21,646 nucleotides of DNA. It comes from Gnetum montanum. Lineage: Eukaryota > Streptophyta > Gnetopsida > Gnetales > Gnetaceae. Positions 17,395 through 21,646 of the stretch are shown piece after piece; position 1 is the stretch's first letter, and each line of letters begins with the position of its first letter. The notes under the pieces were generated by a model. It was given only the letters and a program-made list of their open reading frames with translations. It ran no database searches and had not been told where the DNA came from. The stretch spans positions 287,538 to 309,183 of the forward strand of contig MNCI01017751.1 of assembly GCA_015680685.1 (NCBI GenBank), read 5' to 3'. A program made the translations under genes and the position numbers.

Positions 17395-18489
17395 TGTAAC
17401 ATCCTAGTACTTCGATATTGGAACCTTTGGCTTCTTAACCATTGTTATGCTTGTTCCTTAAGTATAATATTATATTTTGATGATTAATATTATATTGTAC
17501 ATTGCTAGTGTATCTTAATACCCTTTAGTTTATTCTATTGAGACTTTAACTTGAGACCTCTTAATGGTTATACACTTATCTTTATTATTTTCTTACATGT
17601 GATACTTTGGTATTTTTTATATCTTTATATCTTTTATTTTTATTTGGATTTAATTTTTTAATTATTCTTACTTATTTGTATTTCTTCTAAGTTGGATAGG
17701 CTGGAAGGATTGTGGTGACCCATTATTTGTACTTTCCTAATGTTTAAAATTATGTTTGTTTTATTTTATTTTATTCTAAGATTTTAGAATGAAGCTGGAA
17801 TATGACTATTAGACATTTTAATAGATATCTAGAGTTTATTCTAGTGATTCTTTTCTTTTATCTTGAAACCCATTCCTAGAAATGTGACTTATTATAGTAC
17901 TTTCTAGGCAACTTTGACTAATTGATTGATCTTTGGACCCTTTTATGAATACATGTTACCTTATTTTAGAAAATAAATTATTATTTATTTATTATTGGAA
18001 TTGCCTAAATCCTACCTTTTATGCCTATAAATACTTGGCAATATTGGCTCTCTTTGCATCAAATGTGCATTACTCTCTCTTTCATTCTCTTGCAAATGGT
18101 TGTGCTTAGTAGATCTCTTGGTAATTTCTAAACCTAAATCTATTCCTGCTTGGTGAAGCTTTGGTAACTACTCTCTTAAGGTAAAGGAAATATTCTTGAT
18201 TTCATCATTACTAATATAGCTTACCTTCTTTTAATGGTTTTCATTGAAAATCTAACCATATTGTAAGTATTTTTTATCTAATCCTAGCTTAATGAATAAT
18301 CCATAATTCATCATTTTCATGATCTCTCACCTTACATTTTGGCTTCATCTTTCTTCATTATTAATTAAATATCTTTGCCTATTACTTTCCTTGTAATTTT
18401 ATTAGCATCCTTCAATTTGTTTATTAACTTGCACTTTATTTTTTGTTTAATATCCTTCTAGCCTAAGCTTAGATTAGTAGGGTGTTACA
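17395..18489 (+). repeat. LTR of a second family (TGTAACA...TGTTACA)
   Basis: Begins TGTAACATCC at 17395 and ends GGGTGTTACA at 18489, inverted ends that match except for one base. Such ends are common in plant chromovirus LTRs. A TATA box sits at 18026-18033. The next bases resemble a tRNA-Met primer site, so this would be a 5' LTR. The 1095-base length suits plant Ty3/gypsy. No partner 3' LTR is seen, and the flanks GGTAA and TTTGG do not form a target duplication. It abuts the end of D's RT homology. Calling it a chromovirus rests only on the ends. Confidence 0.65.
18026..18033 (+). promoter_or_regulatory. LTR TATA box
   Basis: TATAAATA about 630 bases into the LTR, followed within 60 bases by a pyrimidine-rich CTCTCTTTC stretch typical near plant start sites. 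Confidence 0.55.
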
Positions 18490-18503
18490 TTTGGTTATAG
18501 AGT
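18490..18503 (+). other. Candidate primer binding site (initiator tRNA-Met type)
   Basis: TTTGGTTATAGAGT directly follows the LTR end and resembles TGGTATCAGAGC, matching 8 of 12 bases. Two of the mismatches are C-to-T. Confidence 0.45.
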
Positions 18504-19839
18504 TGAAGGTTTAATAAGAATTCTCAAAATGTGTAGTTGGGATGCCATTAAGAAGAGTCCTTTAAGGCCACAAATAGGAAAAACCTTAAATAACCCATAA
18601 TAGATGGAAAAGATTCTAACCATAATAGGTGTTTTATGTTTATTATTCTATGTTTTGGATATCTGAATCACATAATAGAAGCATCTTGGTATAATAACCA
18701 TTTATATTTAAATTGATAAGCTATTCAACATTTTTGAAAATATATTATTGAGGTACACTTTAATGAGAATCTAATATTCTAACTTTGTAACACCTAAAAA
18801 ATTCAGTGTTGAAATGCCAAAAATGTTCAAGGTGAAATAATTTAACTTCAGATCCACAGGCCTTGAGAAAAGGATCCAAAGCATCTTGGACGATTTTGCC
18901 AATCACCTAGGGACTTATGATTTGTTACTAAAGTAAATAAAATGAAATTACAAGTGTAAATCTAAGCACAAAGAAACATATAATAAATTTTTAGCAAACA
19001 AAGAAAACTACAAAATTTTATTCAAATAATAGAAGGTTTAGAGTATACAAATTTTTAACCTTTAATGCACAAAGAGCCAAAGGGAGAATGCTTGGAACTG
19101 ATATAGCCAATAGGGTGTGTGTTGCAATTGGATTTGCCTTCAAGAGTCCTATGTAGCTTGCTCCTTAAAATCATTGTTGGTTTTTTTGTCACTAAGATTT
19201 GTGCTAGGATGAAAGAATGACTATGGGATCTTGGTAGATTTGCACTGCTCTAAAATTTTTAATGTTCAGCACGAATGCAAATTTCCAAAAGTCTTAGTGT
19301 TATGGACTTTTGTTTATTTGCACTACTCTAAAATTCTTAAGTTCGACGAATGCAAAAATCATCCAAAATTCTTGAATAGGTTGTGAGCTTTAGTTTAAAT
19401 AGGCCATTATTATCTTGATTTTTTGTTGTTTATTTTTTATCATTGCTAGCAAATTATTGCAAATTTATGGCATGTGTAAGGCATCTTTTAGCATCGTATG
19501 AGAAAAGTTAGATAATTTTTGATTTCATACATTACCTCCATACACTATCTAGCGTATGATGTTATGATGCCCAATGTATAAGCTAAAAACCAAAATCTTA
19601 TACGTTATCTTTACAGGTTGCCCAACATATAAGACTATAATAGCCAACATATTAGGCCAAGAAATGCCAACATCTATGGCTTGCAAGGCATTTTCAACCT
19701 TTCTAAGTGTTGGTATAGGAAACCTAAATCTTTTTCCACTTGGAAGATAAGGCATTCATAGATTATGAAGCATTTTTTTGGCCTCCAAAAGTTGGGATGT
19801 ATGAGATCTATAGTGTATGAGCTACAAATCTAATATTGT
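18504..19839. other. Unassigned stretch between the LTRs
   Basis: I find no gag or pol motif on either strand. A second TGTAACACC occurs at 18786-18794, like the start of the LTR at 17395, but no matching LTR body follows. A 68-codon open stretch on the minus strand (19755-19549) shows no recognisable domain. It may be decayed internal sequence of the second family plus older DNA. Confidence 0.4.
19239..19395 (+). repeat. Imperfect tandem duplication, ~78-base unit
   Basis: TTTGCACTGCTCTAAAATT at 19239 and TTTGCACTACTCTAAAATT at 19317 each lead into a GACGAATGCAAA- or CACGAATGCAAA-type segment and then a TTGTGAGC- or TTATGGAC-type segment. The units differ by substitutions and a short indel. 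Confidence 0.6.
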
Positions 19840-19867
19840 TGATGAGACGCAATATCGTGGCCTTCAT

Positions 19868-19887
19868 GATATCGCGTACGTGATATC
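19868..19887. promoter_or_regulatory. Near-palindrome in U3 with GATATC arms and a CGTACG core
   Basis: GATATCGCGTACGTGATATC reads the same on both strands except for one symmetric pair. A third related core, AATATCGTGG, lies 17 bases upstream, so three ATATCG cores precede the TATA box. A repeated transcription-factor site is plausible (inference). Confidence 0.45.
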
Positions 19888-19905
19888 GCAGTCCACCGCC
19901 AAATC

Positions 19906-19913
19906 TATAAATA
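19906..19913 (+). promoter_or_regulatory. TATA box of element E
   Basis: TATAAATA 67 bases into the LTR, just downstream of the ATATCG repeats. Confidence 0.6.
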
Positions 19914-20180
19914 AGACGTGGCACTCCCCTCATTTCCCATCCTAGGCTAGAAGTAGCAAAGCTCTAGCGGATTGATCACCCCAGAGATAGAATATTTTCC
20001 ATGTGCCCACAGTAGGAGTCCTCAAGTGAACGGATCTTTATTCGAGTAGCTTTGTACCTGAACGCAAGTTGTGTAAGGCAATAAAGACGAGCTTTGTGGA
20101 TAAACCTTACAGTGCATGGAATAGGTTTATTATTTGTTATTTCTTACATGTCATTTATTACCTGGTGTTAGCGCGGCATG

Positions 20181-20356
20181 AGTACGACTTGGTTACGAGC
20201 ATTGACAAATGTGTACGGCTAACCAAGGAATCAGCTACTCATCGCGATTAGATTCTCTCACCCTTGTCTCCTAGAACTTGGGACGAGTACGACTTGATTA
20301 CGAGCATCTACAGATGTGTACGGCTAGTCAAGGAATCGGCTACTCGTCACACTTAG
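20181..20356 (+). repeat. 71-base direct repeat within the LTR, 105-base offset
   Basis: 20181-20251 and 20286-20356 both run from AGTACGACTT through GTGTACGGCT and AAGGAATC to a final TTAG, with no length difference. The copy at base 1 begins inside the second unit, so whether other members share the duplication cannot be told from that copy. Confidence 0.7.
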
Positions 20357-20596
20357 GCTAGTTAGGTGCCTCAGTACGACCACTTCGAGCATGTGTGTTA
20401 CGTGTGGTGATCCCAGTAACGATTAGCATTTGGTAGCCACAGTTGCACAATTCAAGGTGTGTATGATAAGTGGGAATGGATGCTGATGCTAGTTAATCTA
20501 GACTTAGGACATTAGTTAGAGTTAGTTAGCTTCTCAACCCTTTGCTCTTAGCGTAGAAGACATAAAACCATAAAAGACCAAAAAAATCATATACCT

Positions 20597-20597
20597 N
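20597..20597. other. Undetermined base at the LTR break
   Basis: A single N at the point where LTR homology stops; the following CTTAACGAACC leads to the gag start after 67 bases. In unit A about 320 bases separate the corresponding points. It may mark an assembly join. Confidence 0.6.
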
Positions 20598-20663
20598 CTT
20601 AACGAACCTTCGGGTTAATCAAGAAAAAATTATATATAACGGTGAAATAGCACACCAATCAAA

Positions 20664-21646
20664 ATGCCTTCTTCTCATAAGAGCAACTCACCACCTAAGG
20701 ACCACACACGAGACAGTCGGCAAGATAAAAAGCATAACCAAAATCAGCCAAGTCCTCAACAATATAGGATGACATATACTCATCCCAATGAGTATATTCC
20801 AAACTTTACTTTTGTTCTCCATCAAGATGAACAACTACGGTGGAGAGATTTGCAAGGTAACATCGTGTTACCCCCAGATCGATCAATCCCTAACATGCTT
20901 TTCCGTGCTTTGGCATAGACTAGCATGACAGAACTTTATGTCAAATACATTGCGGTAGATTCTGACATGAGGGATTATCATCCCACAAATTTACAATGTA
21001 TGAGGGACGCAAGGTGGGAGATCCAACATACATGGTCGAAGGGCAAGACCTCGCACGTCCTTAGCAAAATAGGAGATGAGGAACCGTTTATCACGGGTTC
21101 TTTAGCAAAGGATGTTCCCCCTCCTAACGATGGTGAGGAGGATGAGTATCAGAACCTACGATCAACGATACATATCCCTATTTTTGATTCCCATGAACAC
21201 CAATTGTTCATAGAGGGAACAACCACTCACGCTAACGACGGGCACTTTGATCGTCATAACGATCAGGGCCATAGCAGCCAAAGAGAAGGCAAGAAACATC
21301 GTCATGGCGATGGTTCCTATTCTTCTTTCCCTTCTTCCCATCATTCATCCTCTTCTTCGACATTTGGACACAGCCACCATGAACACAAAGGTGAGGATAA
21401 AAGTAAAAAGGACGAAAAACCTCGACAGGAAGGTCGAGAGATAGGACAAGGGCAAGGACATAGGGAGAGTAGGGAACAACGCAGACATCACAGGTGTCAT
21501 GAAAGAGACGATCATGATGAGCCTCTACTCGTAACCCGAAGTATGCTTGACATAATGGAGGCAGTTAGGATTCTCATAAGGCATTTAAAGGATAGCAGGA
21601 TCAAACGATTAGACATGAACAACATCCCACGGTTTGAAGGGGGATA
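20664..21646 (+). CDS. Gag N-terminal region of element E, partial, one in-frame TAG
   Basis: Gag would form the element's particle. From ATG at 20664 (MPSSHKSNSPPKDHTRD) the frame runs 327 codons to the window edge, broken only by TAG at codon 85 (20916-20918). Codons 1-35 are polar and basic; about 40-180 form a more ordered-looking domain (PNFTFVLHQDEQLRWRDLQG, then MTELYVKYIAVDSDMRDYHP after the stop). About 184-285 is a His/Ser/charged low-complexity region (GHSHHEHKGEDKSKKDEK). Then LVTRSMLDIMEAVRILIRHL leads to NNIPRFEGG, where the Retrotransposon_gag core begins, as KFEGG does in unit A at 3740. The start is chosen because unit A aligns from the same point. Many CpGs remain, so the copy is young. 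The TAG is probably a decayed Gln codon; programmed readthrough is less likely. Confidence 0.75.

Larger units (their letters stand above)
19840..20596 (+). repeat. 5' LTR of element E (youngest copy), 3' end missing
   Basis: Starts TGATGAGACGC at 19840 with the family terminus TGATGA. Bases 20309-20596 align with 1-280. It has U3 repeats, a TATA box at 19906, and an internal duplication at 20181-20356. It is CpG-rich relative to the other copies. Homology to the family ends at the undetermined base 20597, so the last roughly 175 bases of LTR seen at 281-455 are absent. The flanking left pentamer is ATTGT. Confidence 0.85.

Noticed and set aside
20916-20918. Programmed readthrough stop in gag of E
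   Set aside because: The following ACT AGC does not match known readthrough contexts and the position is far from the gag-pol border. A point mutation is simpler.
1-21646. tRNA, rRNA, CRISPR array, bacterial operons or organelle genes
   Set aside because: No cloverleaf, conserved rRNA segment, regular spacer array or ribosome-binding-site-led gene cluster was seen.

Overview
This window looks like repeat-dense plant nuclear DNA, probably from a large genome such as a gymnosperm's. That organism call is an inference from AT-rich, deeply decayed, nested LTR retrotransposons with Athila-like (Ty3/gypsy) pol remnants. I see no intact cellular gene, tRNA, rRNA or CRISPR array. Most long stop-free stretches are short survivors of broken retroelement frames or their antisense shadows.

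Layout. The oldest layer, element D, lies on the minus strand and is split in two. Its reverse transcriptase and the start of RNase H are at 16580-17290. The rest of RNase H and the integrase are at 456-1740. The 14.8 kb between (1741-16579) is plus-strand material of a second Ty3/gypsy family, bounded by two outward LTRs whose ends abut D almost codon for codon. This block has two parts. Unit A (1741-5070) is LTR, gag, a short 3' ORF tail, polypurine tract and a truncated LTR, with no pol. Unit B (about 5071-16579) is a possible gag end, protease, RT, RNase H, integrase, a T-rich spacer, a long unidentified ORF (here ORF3), polypurine tract and LTR. A solo LTR of the same family sits inside ORF3 in reverse orientation (13022-13901) and has a near-perfect 5-bp target duplication.

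Outside the block, positions 1-455 are the 3' part of a younger LTR of the same family inserted in D's integrase. Positions 17395-18489 are an LTR of a different family (TGTAACA...TGTTACA) followed by a primer-site-like sequence. Positions 19840-21646 are the 5' end of the youngest element E: an LTR, then a gag frame open to the window edge apart from one TAG.

Decay is dominated by C-to-T and G-to-A transitions, as expected for methylated, silenced DNA. TCATCA termini become TTATTA, in-frame stops are mainly TAG and TAA, and two LTR copies compared over 170 bases differ at 24 sites, all transitions. The stretches least like anything I recognise are ORF3 (about 917 codons between pol and the 3' LTR), an antisense K/E-rich frame at 5512-5970, and the unassigned stretches 10700-11852 and 18504-19839.
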